From positions 740,501 to 804,500 of the forward strand of contig JARFJB010000390.1 of NCBI GenBank assembly GCA_036346205.1: a stretch of 64,000 bases of DNA. The letters run 5' to 3'. Under the pieces are notes generated by a model. That model worked only from the letters and a program-made list of their open reading frames with translations. It did not search any database and had not been told where the DNA came from. Positions 11,400-23,329 of the stretch are shown here, piece by piece (positions within the stretch are counted from its first letter, which is position 1; each line of letters begins with the position of its first letter). The DNA is from Vesta saturnalis (lineage: Eukaryota > Arthropoda > Insecta > Coleoptera > Lampyridae). The translations under genes were made by a program, and so were the position numbers.

Positions 11400-12200
11400 C
11401 ACCAAGATAGAAACTCTTAGTGGTATATAAGAATCAAGGACGAGCGTGGGTCACTCAAGAAATTTTCAGACTGGTTTTACAACCATTTTGTCCCAGAAGT
11501 AAAACAAGATTTGAAACAAAAAACTACCGTTAAAGTTTTACTGTTAGATAACGGACATGCCTGGAGGAATTGAGAGTTAAGACAGCTAATGGGTTCATTG
11601 AAGTTATGTATTTGCCAGCAAACACAACTGCTGTTATTCAACCGATGGACCAAAATGTAGAAAAACATTGAAGGCACATTACAAAAAGGTACTGATGGAC
11701 ATCGTCAGCCAGATGAAGACATCACTTCTGTTTTGAATCATTTAACATAAAGAATCATCTTAACGCATCATTTGATGGCAAACAAGTAAAACGTCAACTT
11801 CATAAAATCGTGGAAGCATATTTGGCCAGAAAATATTGAAAGAAAAGAAAACGAAGTTGAACAGTCTCATTAATGGAGTTGTGGATGACAATGACACTTT
11901 GTGTAATATCACCGTTCACAAGAATGTTTAGAAGACTTAAGAACATGGGTCTTAGACGGCAACTTAAATGCGATGAAACAGATGATGAATAGTACTGCAA
12001 GTCACGTCTACTATTCAAGACAAACAATCGAGAGTAGGAAAAAATATACCGTCAGCTGTGATGAAGCTATGGAACACATTAATACGCTGGTAGAGTGAAC
12101 TGAACTTCAACAAGTTTTTATGTGAAAGACATCCAAGAAAAAGCACGACAGACTGTTTACGTAAAAAAAAAAAACAATCACAGACTATTTTAATGTAAGT
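11400..12200 (+). pseudogene. pogo/Tigger-like (CENP-B type DDE) transposase remnant
   Basis: Broken plus-strand frames contain an LLLDNGHA box (second catalytic D), then EVMYLPANTTAVIQPMDQNV and a KTLKAHYKKVLMDIV stretch. This is the classic C-terminal signature of Jerky/Tigger/pogo DDE transposases (LPPNTT...QPMDQ). There are stops just after the LLLDN box and several frameshifts further on. No N-terminal DNA-binding domain is visible here. Confidence 0.75.
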
Positions 12201-12205
12201 TTGCA

Positions 12206-14186
12206 CTGTACTTTAGTTTTTTTGTAAACGCTTAATCGTTTTGTGTTTTTCAATTTTATATGCAATAAATCTCTTTTGCTGTAAAAATAATGCCTAAATT
12301 GATTATTCTACATTTGATATCGAAGAGTATACAAAATAATACGTCAACAATTAATTTTCTTAACTTATATGGACAAATTCAGTAAAATAAATAACCTTCG
12401 GTAATCACGATTTTGGTAATGACATGGTATAACTGTCGGATTATAGTCAACTGTATAATAAAATTAGAGTTAGTGTGATGAAATTAGATAAACATATATG
12501 TAAGATCAATTCATAGGTTCATAATAACGTAAAACTGACTCATATGTAGTTGTAAAGCACATTCTGAGCTAAATGATTCAAGCTTTACAATGAGTACGTT
12601 TTAATCATGGTTGTACAAGAGAAATTTCACATTATGTCTCCGATCACCTTAATGTAAATTGTGTTTTTCTTTAGTATTGTTCATCATATACATTTGGAAA
12701 AGTAAAGCCTTCTGATATGATCTGCTTCAGTTATAAAATAAAAAAAATAGTATGTATTAGATAACGTGTCGATGAAGTAAATTGTATGATTAAAGTTAAC
12801 GATAAAGACAATGTTAGAAAGATTCATATAATTTATAAAATTATGAAGGATAATACTGAACAATTAGTGTAAATGTAACTTACAGTCGTGTTAAAAGGAA
12901 GTGTAGCCAATAAATTAACATTGCTGGTGTAAATTAGCTAAATGTGTTGAGAAGATAGGTTATGGACATTTTGAACTCCGATTGTGAGATAGTATTTTGC
13001 ATTGTTGACTGTGTTGAAGTTAAAGTTACTGTAACTTTATATTTTTCGTGTCAGACAATCCACATATGACCAGAGTTTTCCTGTGAAGATTAGAATAAAT
13101 TAGATATAGGTAAATGTTTGTATGTGAAAATGCAGAAATAGTTTAATTATCATAGCAAAGTAGTTTAAAAGCGAAATAAGGCAAATGGGATATCATTTTA
13201 AAGGAAACTATGTAGAATTTAATGCTTATAACATTTTTAAGATGTATCCTTGTATAACAAAGATATTTGTAACATTAATAAATTGTAAATTTCAGAAATA
13301 TTATCAACCAATCAGAATTAAGTCTAGGTTTGTTTGTATGGTGTACAAGGTCCAATCAAAATTGGTGTTATAGTTTTATCAATCTTGAAGGTGAAAGCAT
13401 GTTACTTTTGTTTAGAAAATGTAATAAAAAATTTAAGATTGGTAAGTTTTTCCTAACCTAATTCATATAAAAACACAACATATTCGCAAAGTTAAACTAC
13501 TTAAAACAAAAGTGAGGTTACAGTAATTAATAATAAGTGAATTGATAAATTGGTATTTCTAATGAGTTGTGAAATATTGTTATTATTTTTTTAACATAAA
13601 CAAAATTAAGACAAAATTGAGTACATTAATTTCATAGAAATTAGAAAAGTTATTAATAAATTAAAATTGAATGCAAAAATTAAAGTATTTAAAATAATAC
13701 AATACTAAAATAAAGTATTATGAAAGTCAATAACAAAATTTAATGCAGATAATTATTGCATTAAAATTATACAATTTTAAAATAAAGTGCTTATGGAAAA
13801 GTTAATAAGTAACGTACCTGAAGAAGCTCATGGTCGATAGAAATCACTGTTTGCTAGCATATTGATCCATATACAGCTGATTTGAGAACGACTGTAACAA
13901 TTGGAGATTGCCGCAGAAGGAAGATTAATAACGCTGTAAGTTATATGAATCTCATGTGTAGGTTATGTCATTGATGTTTACATATGTAAAGAATTTGAAC
14001 AAATTAGATACCAGTCAGCGAATACGAACGCGAATCATTAAGTATATAATAATTTTACTTCAGTTTAAAAAAATCAAATTATACTTACAGTAACAGAAAT
14101 TTATTTTATTGTTCAGCCATGAAACACATGATGCACATTATCAATATCATTATTTACAAACAGATATCCGAATGCGCGCAATGTGG
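12206..14186. other. AT-rich stretch, nothing recognised
   Basis: Right part of the insertion. AT-rich, with short frames only (for example 13185-13373) that show no recognisable motif. No terminal repeats were found by eye. Confidence 0.4.
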
Positions 14187-14815
14187 ATCGAGCAAAACGA
14201 ATTTGTAGCCTGAATTTTGAAAGGTGAATACAAATATTTAACAAAATCCTTACAAGCTAATGGATATTTACTTACTGATAGTAATAATGTTATTACACCT
14301 GCTAGACATAACCATAAACAAAAACCAGTTCGTAATGTTGATACTGCTTTTCTTCCTTTTATAATTAATGTTACAGATAGAATTGAAAAAATCCCAATTA
14401 ATTATAGCATTAGGGCTGTTTCTGAACCTAAAAGAACAAAATAAAGAATGTTTAGGGTCACACAAAACGTAGCATTGATACAAGATGTAAAGAACATATG
14501 GGATTTTGTAGATTAGGTAGCTAACCATGCCTTAAATAATTTAAATCATGACAACCAATTTAATAATATGGAAATATTATCAAGACAAACTGATTATTAT
14601 GTTCGTTTACAACATGAAACTATTGAGATATACAAACATCCCAATAATTTCAATAGGTAAGAAGGAAATCTCCGTTTAAATAGGTTTTGGCATCTTATAA
14701 TTAAAAAAAGGCATAATGATACGTCTTGATTTTGATTATAATATTGACTTTTGGTATGTCTAGGTTTTTTGCTGTTTTTTTCCCAGACCTTGAAGTAAAT
14801 GGTTTATCAATTATA
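14187..14815 (+). pseudogene. Old PLE, RT-to-endonuclease fragment
   Basis: Continues the plus-strand old PLE. It holds the region with ITPARHN and TAFLPFI (open 14217-14444), then a deleted endonuclease lacking the GVY/YIG half, keeping a Q-T-D-Y-Y-V-R-L-Q piece and the C-terminal N-L-R-L-N-R-F tail. A TAG/TAA-interrupted frame and a missing segment near 14450 show decay. It is interrupted at a TA by the MITE at 14816. Confidence 0.75.
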
Positions 14816-15275
14816 CAGGGTATCTCAACGATTTGGGGGTGGACGGTTACGCCTATACCGTGTGTATGCAAAGAAAAGAGTCAGCAATGTGAAAATAGCA
14901 GTTAAAACTAGACAGATTGGAAAACAAATTCCAAAATTTCACTCCGATATCTTTCAAGACGGCAGAACAGAAGCCTACTTAATTGACTAATTTTTTTACA
15001 TAGAAATGTCAATAACTTCGGAACCGTTAGTCTTAGATCTATAGTACCCGATATCATTTTGCTCAGCATTTAACAGAGAATTCAAATATATAGAAATATA
15101 TAGGGCGTTCCATTAAAAAAAACAAAAGTTTAGTGTAGTACTCAAAAATGGGACACCCAGTATATCCAAAAATATTTTTACAAGATGATCCTCGTTGTTG
15201 ACTGCAATAATCTGTTATACGATTTTTTATTAAATCAACAGTAATCTTGCACCCCCAAATCGTTGGGACACCCTG
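14816..15275. mobile_element. 460 bp mariner-type MITE with TA duplication
   Basis: Terminal inverted repeats CAGGGTATCTCAACGATT at the left and its near-complement ending CACCCTG at the right (CCCAAATCGTTGGGACACCCTG), extending about 28 bp. Both ends are flanked by TA. There is no transposase inside; the 63-codon frame at 14799-14990 is a by-product. The element lies within the 3' region of the old PLE, which resumes at once on the other side. Confidence 0.85.
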
Positions 15276-15736
15276 TATATTATTATGTAATTAAAGTTTT
15301 TCTGAACTTTACACTTACATCATACCTTGATTAAATTTTGTTAAATTAGCTCTTTGATTATGACATTTTTCACTGTTATCCTTTGACCGTTAGAAGGTGT
15401 TCTAGTTTGTCATCTTCAAAACAGTTTAACAATATTTAATTTATTAATGATCTAGGTATTCTTTATTAAGATTGGATTCCATGGGTGGCTTTACACGTTT
15501 ATCATACTGTTATATTAATAGTAGGTTTATGTTTGCGTTTTCAGTTTTTCAAATCACAAAATTGTTTCGTCTTTAACAATTTTGAAATATAATATTACTA
15601 CTGACGAAGATAACTCTAAGTGCTATCTAAATGTTTAGACTGTATAACTTAAATATACAAATACATAATTAAAAAACCCAAAAAAAAGATAAGTATTTTA
15701 ATATCTATAATAATGGTGAAAGTTTACATTTTCACT
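15276..15736 (+). mobile_element. Old PLE 3' region (pseudo-LTR)
   Basis: Collinear with the 3' noncoding region of the young PLEs (for example 8800-9225) but diverged. It ends at the same GTGAAAGTTTACATTTTCA terminal motif as the young element. It carries a decayed hammerhead-like core at 15601. Confidence 0.75.
15601..15632 (+). ncRNA. Decayed hammerhead-ribozyme-like core (old PLE)
   Basis: The CTGACGA box is intact, but stem II is mismatched (GATAAC versus GCTATC) and the GAAAC box reads TAAAT. It is probably inactive and serves as a diverged comparison for the young copies. Confidence 0.5.
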
Positions 15737-17779
<2,043 letters not shown>

Positions 17780-19890
17780 CAACAAAGTCCCGATGGTGGG
17801 CGAAAAATAAATCGGATACAATTTTTTCATTAAAATTAAAAAAAAAAAAACGAAAGCGATGAAAATCTTAAAATACTTTTAAAAACTTCTTGGGTTCATC
17901 TCTTTCTAGTGAAATGCCACACAATAATACTAAGAAAACCAAAAATTCTTAATAATGCATAGTTCTTTTTATTTAATTACATTCACACTTCATCTCACGA
18001 ACACACATGTTCCACAAGTAAATACATTAGGTTTGTTCCAATCCAGTCAAAAACCGTTTATGGTACGGCCATACTCATGCGCAATTCATACACCGGTGCA
18101 AGGTAATTTTTTAGTACATTCTGAATCGGTCGGCTGTGTGTAAACATTTTTTTCTTTAGATGTACTTTTTTTACACAGGAAATTAGGAAAAAAATGAAAA
18201 TAGGAAATTTAAATGAAAAACAGAAAAAAAACATTTTTTTTTTATTTACTACAAATTCTGTTCAAATTGTCCTCCCCTATTTCTTAAACATGCGCGACAT
18301 CTACGACGTATTTCTACCGTGGTAGTACGAAGCCGCATCTCTTCCTTCATTATTACAAATACGGCGTCAATTTTTCGTATTAAGCCCTCTCTATTTAAAA
18401 TTTATTGTCTATAGACGAGCTCCTTAGAACGTCCCCAAACATGATAATCCAGAGGTGTTAGGTCTGGAGAACGCGCGGGCCACTGGATGGGGCCCAGTTT
18501 TCCAATCCAGGAATTAGGAAAGACGTCGTCGAGATACTCCCTGACGGTTACTCTGTAGTGAGCTGGACAACCATCATTTTGGAAGACAATAGGTCTGTCT
18601 TCATTGACGAGTGGTACATTAGTTAACAATCGTGGAAGATCGTTAATTAAAAATTTTAAATAATTGTCTCCATTCAAGTTGTGCGGCAAGTAGTGAGGTC
18701 CAATGAGATGTCTCCCGATAAGACCTGCCTAAACGTTCACGCTAAATTTGCGTTGAAAATTCATGGCCCTTTTAGCATGGGGATTTTCATAGGCCTGAAT
18801 GTGCAAATTGTGTAGGTTGACGACTCCCTCCCTGCTGAATTTAGATTCGTCCGTCCACAGAATTGATCGTAAAAAAGTTGGGTCGTCAACGTCAGTGTGC
18901 AAAAGAAACCTGCAAAACTGTAAACGCCTATCATAATCCGCTTCTTCGAGACCTGGAGCAAAAATGAGGTACATTAATGTACTAAATTAAGAAGTTTATA
19001 AATAGGTCTTTAAAAAAATTGTAGGCATTAGTGAGAACGCAGTGCACAGGTTACAGTAGGATTTAGGCGACTAAAGTATTTTCTTTATAAGCACTAAAAT
19101 AAGTTCATTAAAAAAAGTAGATCTAAAGAAAAACTGTTTACACATAGCCGACCGATTCAGAATGTACTAAAAAATTACCTATCACCGGTGTGTAGTGGAA
19201 AGCATGTCTTCCATCTCCTCGAACTAGTTTCCAAACTTTCCAAATACTAACACCCAGCATTCCAGCTATACCTCTTATGCTTCTGGTGGGATCCGCATTA
19301 AAAGCTTCGAGTATGTTCTCATCAACAGCAACATTATGCTGTCTAGCATTTATTCTGGGTGCGAGTTGAGTAACATTTCCTGTCTCTCGCAAACGTCGGT
19401 AAGTATTGTCAAACGTATTGCGGTTTTCTAGTCCACCGTTAGGATACTGTTGCTGATAAATTCGTCGAGCTTCACGGACAACACGATTTGCTCGGCCATA
19501 AGCCATAATAATATCAGCATATTCTTCATTAGTAATCGCAGCCATTGTAACGATAACAGCGACGAAACACAATTATTAAACTTAAACAAAAACGTAACAA
19601 ACGTCAAGCGTCAAGCCACTGCCTGTATTGTGTGTTCGTGAGATGAAGTGTGAATGGAATTAAATAAAAAACAACTACGCATTATTAGGAATTTTTGGTT
19701 TTCTTAGTATTTTATTAAAAATATCAGTATTTTTGAAGATTTGTATTAATATGTGGCATATCACTGTAAAGGGGATGAACAAAAGAAGTTTTTAAAAGTA
19801 TTTTAAGATTTTCATCGATTTGGTTTTTTTTTAATTTTAATGAAAAAATTGTATCCGATTTATTTTTCGCCTTCCATCGGGACTTTGCTG
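17780..19890. mobile_element. Inverted composite of DD41D transposon copies
   Basis: 17780-18020 is the reverse complement of about 19640-19885, including coding sequence of the transposase fragment at 19724-20245. Further in, 18085-18170 is the reverse complement of about 19090-19196 (the 5' part of a transposase intron and the preceding exon end). The left side is therefore an inverted, internally deleted copy of material on the right, with an intron-containing transposase (18249-19545) between. Confidence 0.65.
18249..19545 (-). pseudogene. DD41D mariner-like transposase with one intron, broken
   Basis: Two exons on minus. Exon 1 (about 19545-19179) begins MAAITNEEYADIIMAYG, with helix-turn-helix region and HYTPV. 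The intron is 18953-19178 (226 bp, GTAATT...CCAG); splicing joins I-G to L-E-E in frame. Exon 2 carries the first catalytic D in WTDESKFS, the second in FQNDGCPAH and the third in WPARSPDLTPLDYHVWG, with 41 residues between the last two. It ends NRGGQFEQNL and TAG at 18249-18251. A TAG at 18729-18731 replaces a conserved tryptophan, and a second stop lies near 18402, so it is inactive as written. The start at 19545 fits the family better than the upstream ATG. Confidence 0.8.
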
Positions 19891-20245
19891 CGTTTTTTGT
19901 ATTTACAAACCATTGGCAAAATATAATTCTTCTTTCTTGGTCGCCTGGTAGAAGACTCTGAGTATGCTTGTATTTATACGGCACGTATTTATGTTTTTTC
20001 AAAATATTCCGTATAGTTCCGGAACATAATCCACAATCTCTCATGCAATCTCGTATGGAATTTACGCGATTTACTTCAAAATAAGCTAGGACATGCATTT
20101 CCGTTTGTTCATACATTACAATTTTTTTTAACATACCTTTGGCAAAAACGTTACTATTTGATCTAAATTTTCTGTATAAATAGTTGAAAAATCTGGAAGA
20201 CTGGAACTGTGGCAGGAACAAACAAAATACACTCACGTACCACAC
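19724..20245 (-). pseudogene. DD41D transposase N-terminal fragment (second subfamily)
   Basis: Open minus frame with a DNA-binding half: I-R-N-I-L-K-K-H-K-Y-V-P-Y-K followed by LLPGDQERRIIFCQWF, the usual segment preceding the catalytic domain. After about 19890 it runs into unrelated KNAAKSRWKAKNK sequence, so the catalytic domain is lost. The residues differ from the neighbouring transposase at 18249-19545, so this is a separate element into or beside which that one landed. Confidence 0.65.
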
Positions 20246-20278
20246 AAAATGAAAAAAAAATTAAAAAACACCGAACGC

Positions 20279-20303
20279 CTTTCAATAGCTTCGCTATCAT
20301 CAG
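20279..20303 (-). ncRNA. Possible hammerhead-like core
   Basis: Minus strand: CTGATGA, then a TAGC/GCTA hairpin with GAA loop, TT, then GAAAG. Both conserved boxes and a stem II are present but with an extra T and a non-standard base after GAAA. This may be chance. It lies just upstream of the transposase fragment at 19724-20245. Confidence 0.25.
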
Positions 20304-20413
20304 CGGTCGACTAGTCTACTAGTCGACTGGCGAAACTTGGCCGAAAGTTGTAAAATGAGCTAATAAGTCGATTTAGCGATAGTGAAAAAAAGTCGATTGC
20401 ATAACCTTCTATA

Positions 20414-21329
20414 CCTACATACGTGTGGACGTTTAGGTTGGAATAAATTCAATATCTCGTAAAGCACAATTTTTTTCAAAAATCGCTCGGACCCGTCGAT
20501 TTTATATTTTTTCGGGGCATATTTTGCGAGAAAAAAAAATTTATACAGGGTGTCTCAAAAAAGATTTGCTAAACAAAATTTTTTTTTTTAAATTGCAACC
20601 CAATTTTTCTATTGCATTTTTGGATTGCCCTTACAATTCTAAACATTTGTCATGTAGCATGTGCTATACCTAAGTCCAAGCGTTTTGCAGTTATTCGCAT
20701 TCAAAATTTAAAAATTGAATAAAGATCATGAAGAAAACGAAAAATAAAATAATTTTTATAATGTTCTATTATATCGAAAACAAAGATTCGTAAACTTAAA
20801 AATAATTTTATTTCAGCAAATGTTCGAAATGTCCTCCGTTAGTCAACTAACGCCCGAAATGGTTCGAAATGTGCAGCAGGAATTTGTAGATCGATTAGAC
20901 TATGGTCAGTTGGCTAACGGAAGACATGTCGAGCATTTGCTGAAATAAAATTATTTTTAAGTTTACGAATCTTTGTTATCGATATAATAAAACGTTATAA
21001 AATTATTTTATTTTTCGTTTTCTTCATGATCTTTTTCAATTTTTAAATTTTGAATGCGAATAACTGCAAAACGCTTGGACTTAGGTATAGCACATGCTAC
21101 ATGACAAATGTTTAGAATTGTAAGGCAATCCAAAATGCAATAAAAAATTGGGTTGCAATTTGAAAAAAAAATTTTGTTTAGCAAATCTTTTGAGACATGT
21201 ATAAAATTTTTATTCGCAAGAATATGCGAAAAATTAAAATCGAGTCACGAGCGATTTTGATAAAATTGTGCTTTACGAGATATTTAGAATTTATTCAACC
21301 TAAACGTCCACACTGTATGTACATGTAGG
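20414..21329. repeat. 916 bp palindrome made from DD41D transposon 3' ends
   Basis: Arms about 20414-20852 and 20909-21329 are inverted copies around a roughly 56 bp centre. Innermost in each arm is a transposase C-terminus pointing outward (N-G-G-H-F-E-H-L-L-K-stop on minus near 20822-20850; N-G-R-H-V-E-H-L-L-K-stop on plus near 20918-20950). Next come the 3' noncoding region and an internal CAGGGTGTCTCAAAA terminus at 20546 with a decayed partner near 21200. It is thus two transposon 3' ends joined in opposite orientation. Confidence 0.8.
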
Positions 21330-21860
21330 TTGGAAGGTAAAATGGCAAGATTTACTGTTTTTAAATAGTTTGCATTAGCATCTCTAGGATGATTTAGAAA
21401 TAAAAACGCTAAACACTTTTTTTAATTAAGGGACGTACTTTGGTAATAAATTAAATAATGAATATACCATATTTTGTATAATATTTCGTTTTTATTTAAA
21501 TTTTATGGTATCCTATAGGAGAAAAATGAAACAGGCTCATATCTCCTTTACTTTTGGTTTTAGACTGAAATGCACGATAGCCTTTTATGTTAAGAAAAGC
21601 GTTGGCAATCGATTAGGATATAGGTACACAGGGTGTCCGATTTACGAAAACTACTGTTTTTAAAATAACTCGGAAACGCGATGTTCAATTGTTTTTCTGT
21701 TACCACCACGTTAATCAACGGAAGGAATACTAATACTTCTCTAATTCAACCGACCTCATAGCTTCAATAATAGAAAAGTTAGCAATAGTGCCAACTTGAA
21801 TTTGATCCTGTATTCTTTTAAATATATTTGACTTTTTTTGAATACTTATATAAGTTATTG
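21330..21860. other. No gene recognised; isolated transposon-like end
   Basis: AT-rich. A CAGGGTGTCCGATTTACG motif at about 21638 resembles a transposon terminus, but I found no inverted partner. Confidence 0.35.
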
Positions 21861-21901
21861 GTTATTTAGTCAATAAATAACAACATTAAAGTTATTTTTA
21901 T

Positions 21902-21930
21902 ATTTCGATATCGTTTGATATCTTCTTCAG
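21902..21930 (-). ncRNA. Hammerhead-ribozyme-like core (left arm)
   Basis: Minus-strand CTGAAGA, A, stem II GATATC/GATATC with loop AAAC, then GAAAT. The box-stem-box spacing, including the extra A, is the same as in the PLE cores in this window, but the sequence belongs to another family. Confidence 0.45.
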
Positions 21931-22030
21931 AAATGACAATTTCAAATCTATAATGACATATTTCATGTAACTAAATCAAAACATACTATATATTTTTTTA
22001 TAGATTTATATAGATTTCAAATTGTCCTTT

Positions 22031-22059
22031 CTGAAGAAGATATCAAACGATATTGAAAT
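22031..22059 (+). ncRNA. Hammerhead-ribozyme-like core (right arm)
   Basis: Plus-strand CTGAAGA at 22031-22037 and GAAAT at 22055-22059. Stem II is GATATC with GATATT, one wobble relative to the left arm. Confidence 0.4.
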
Positions 22060-22098
22060 ATAAAAATAACTTTAATGTTGTTATTTATTGATAAATAA

Positions 22099-22102
<4 letters not shown>

Positions 22103-22167
<65 letters not shown>
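22103..22167. repeat. (TA)n array
   Basis: About 32 TA dinucleotides, directly next to the foldback repeat. Confidence 0.9.
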
Positions 22168-22172
<5 letters not shown>

Positions 22173-23117
22173 TTTCAGGGTTACGTTTATGAAAGATCTT
22201 TCAGCGAACCAGAGAGGAGCCTTACGTTCTTTTAATTGATATATCTAAATTAATTAAAGGTTAGGTTATCTAAGTAAAATATCGTGGCGTCAGTATTAAT
22301 ATTGATATCTGTGTTCAATTGTACAGTTTTATTATTTTTTTATGGTGATATTAGGATAAATTTATACTTAGCACTGTTTTGGGGTTTGATATGCATGCAC
22401 CATTTGTTCAGTCCGGAGAAAACTAGTCGTATGTAGTACGTGTAAAAATACTCAATCTATACAATTTATTGAATTTGTCATTATTATGGGGGGTTTGTGT
22501 TTGGATACCTACTCATTTATATAGTGCATGTAAAAACAAAATATATCAATTGTCTTATTGGTTGTTATTATTATACAATGAGCTCAGAAAGTAACGGAAA
22601 AATTCATTATTTTTGAAATCGTTAATTTGTGGTCAAAATTCTGCGACATGTCGATTTTTATTTTGATTCCGGACTTTATGCTGTGTCGCACAACTAAATG
22701 GCTCTACACACTTTCCGGATATGACGTCAAAGTTCATGTTTTTAAATGGCAACTCTGTTTGTTCTTCGCGGAAATCGATGCAGCTCTTTCTCCTGAGTTC
22801 AAAAATGCCCTATTTATTGGGATTATTTGAAACAGTATGCACGATATTAATTATTAAATGTGGCATAATTCGAAAAGTGATGCGATGTTAGTGTTGTCAA
22901 TGTTTGCGTTAAATTAAGAACCTGGTACTAAACAGTGCACAACATTTATTAAAATAAACATAAACTGAACGAAAACAAACATAAAATAAGACTTAAACGT
23001 AATAAATGGTAAAAAAACCGCATATTTATGTATCGTTATAGGTAGACTTGAAGTACGCATTTTTGTCACCGGAAGACAAAAACCCTTTCAAGTCTTATTT
23101 TATGTTTGCCCAAGCCC
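22168..23117. other. No recognised feature
   Basis: AT-rich DNA with short frames (for example 22627-22830) lacking any recognisable motif. Confidence 0.4.
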
Positions 23118-23325
23118 ACTCCCACGCCCACGGGCACACGCACACGCACACACACACGCACACGCACACTCGCACTCACACACTCACACTCACACTCACA
23201 CGCACACGCACACGCACACGCAGACGCACACCCACACGCACACGCACACGCACAGGCACACGCACACGCACACGCACACGCACACGCACACGCACACGCA
23301 CACACACGCACACGCACACACACAC
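23118..23325. repeat. (CACACG)n / (CA)n microsatellite
   Basis: About 200 bp of CACACG units with CA and CACACT variants. Reading frames on both strands (Thr-His or Cys-Val repeats) come from the repeat and are not genes. Confidence 0.95.
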
Positions 23326-23329
23326 GTTT

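Larger units (their letters stand above)
11087..14186. mobile_element. 3.1 kb insertion splitting the old PLE
   Basis: The old PLE reading stops after S-K-A-N-N near 11086 and resumes with the D-R-A-K-R-I-C region at 14187, with only about 100 bp of PLE missing. The interposed DNA contains a pogo-like transposase remnant at 11400-12200. I could not identify clean terminal repeats, so the limits and the number of insertions are uncertain. Confidence 0.5.
21861..22102. repeat. Foldback repeat, about 240 bp, with paired hammerhead-like motifs
   Basis: Arms 21861-21947 and 22016-22102 are inverted copies of about 87 bp. Each arm contains a CTGAAGA...GAAAT motif pointing inward to outward. The right arm runs straight into the (TA)n array at 22103. 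It resembles a minimal PLE-type terminal repeat pair, like the remnant at 41893-42168. Confidence 0.65.
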
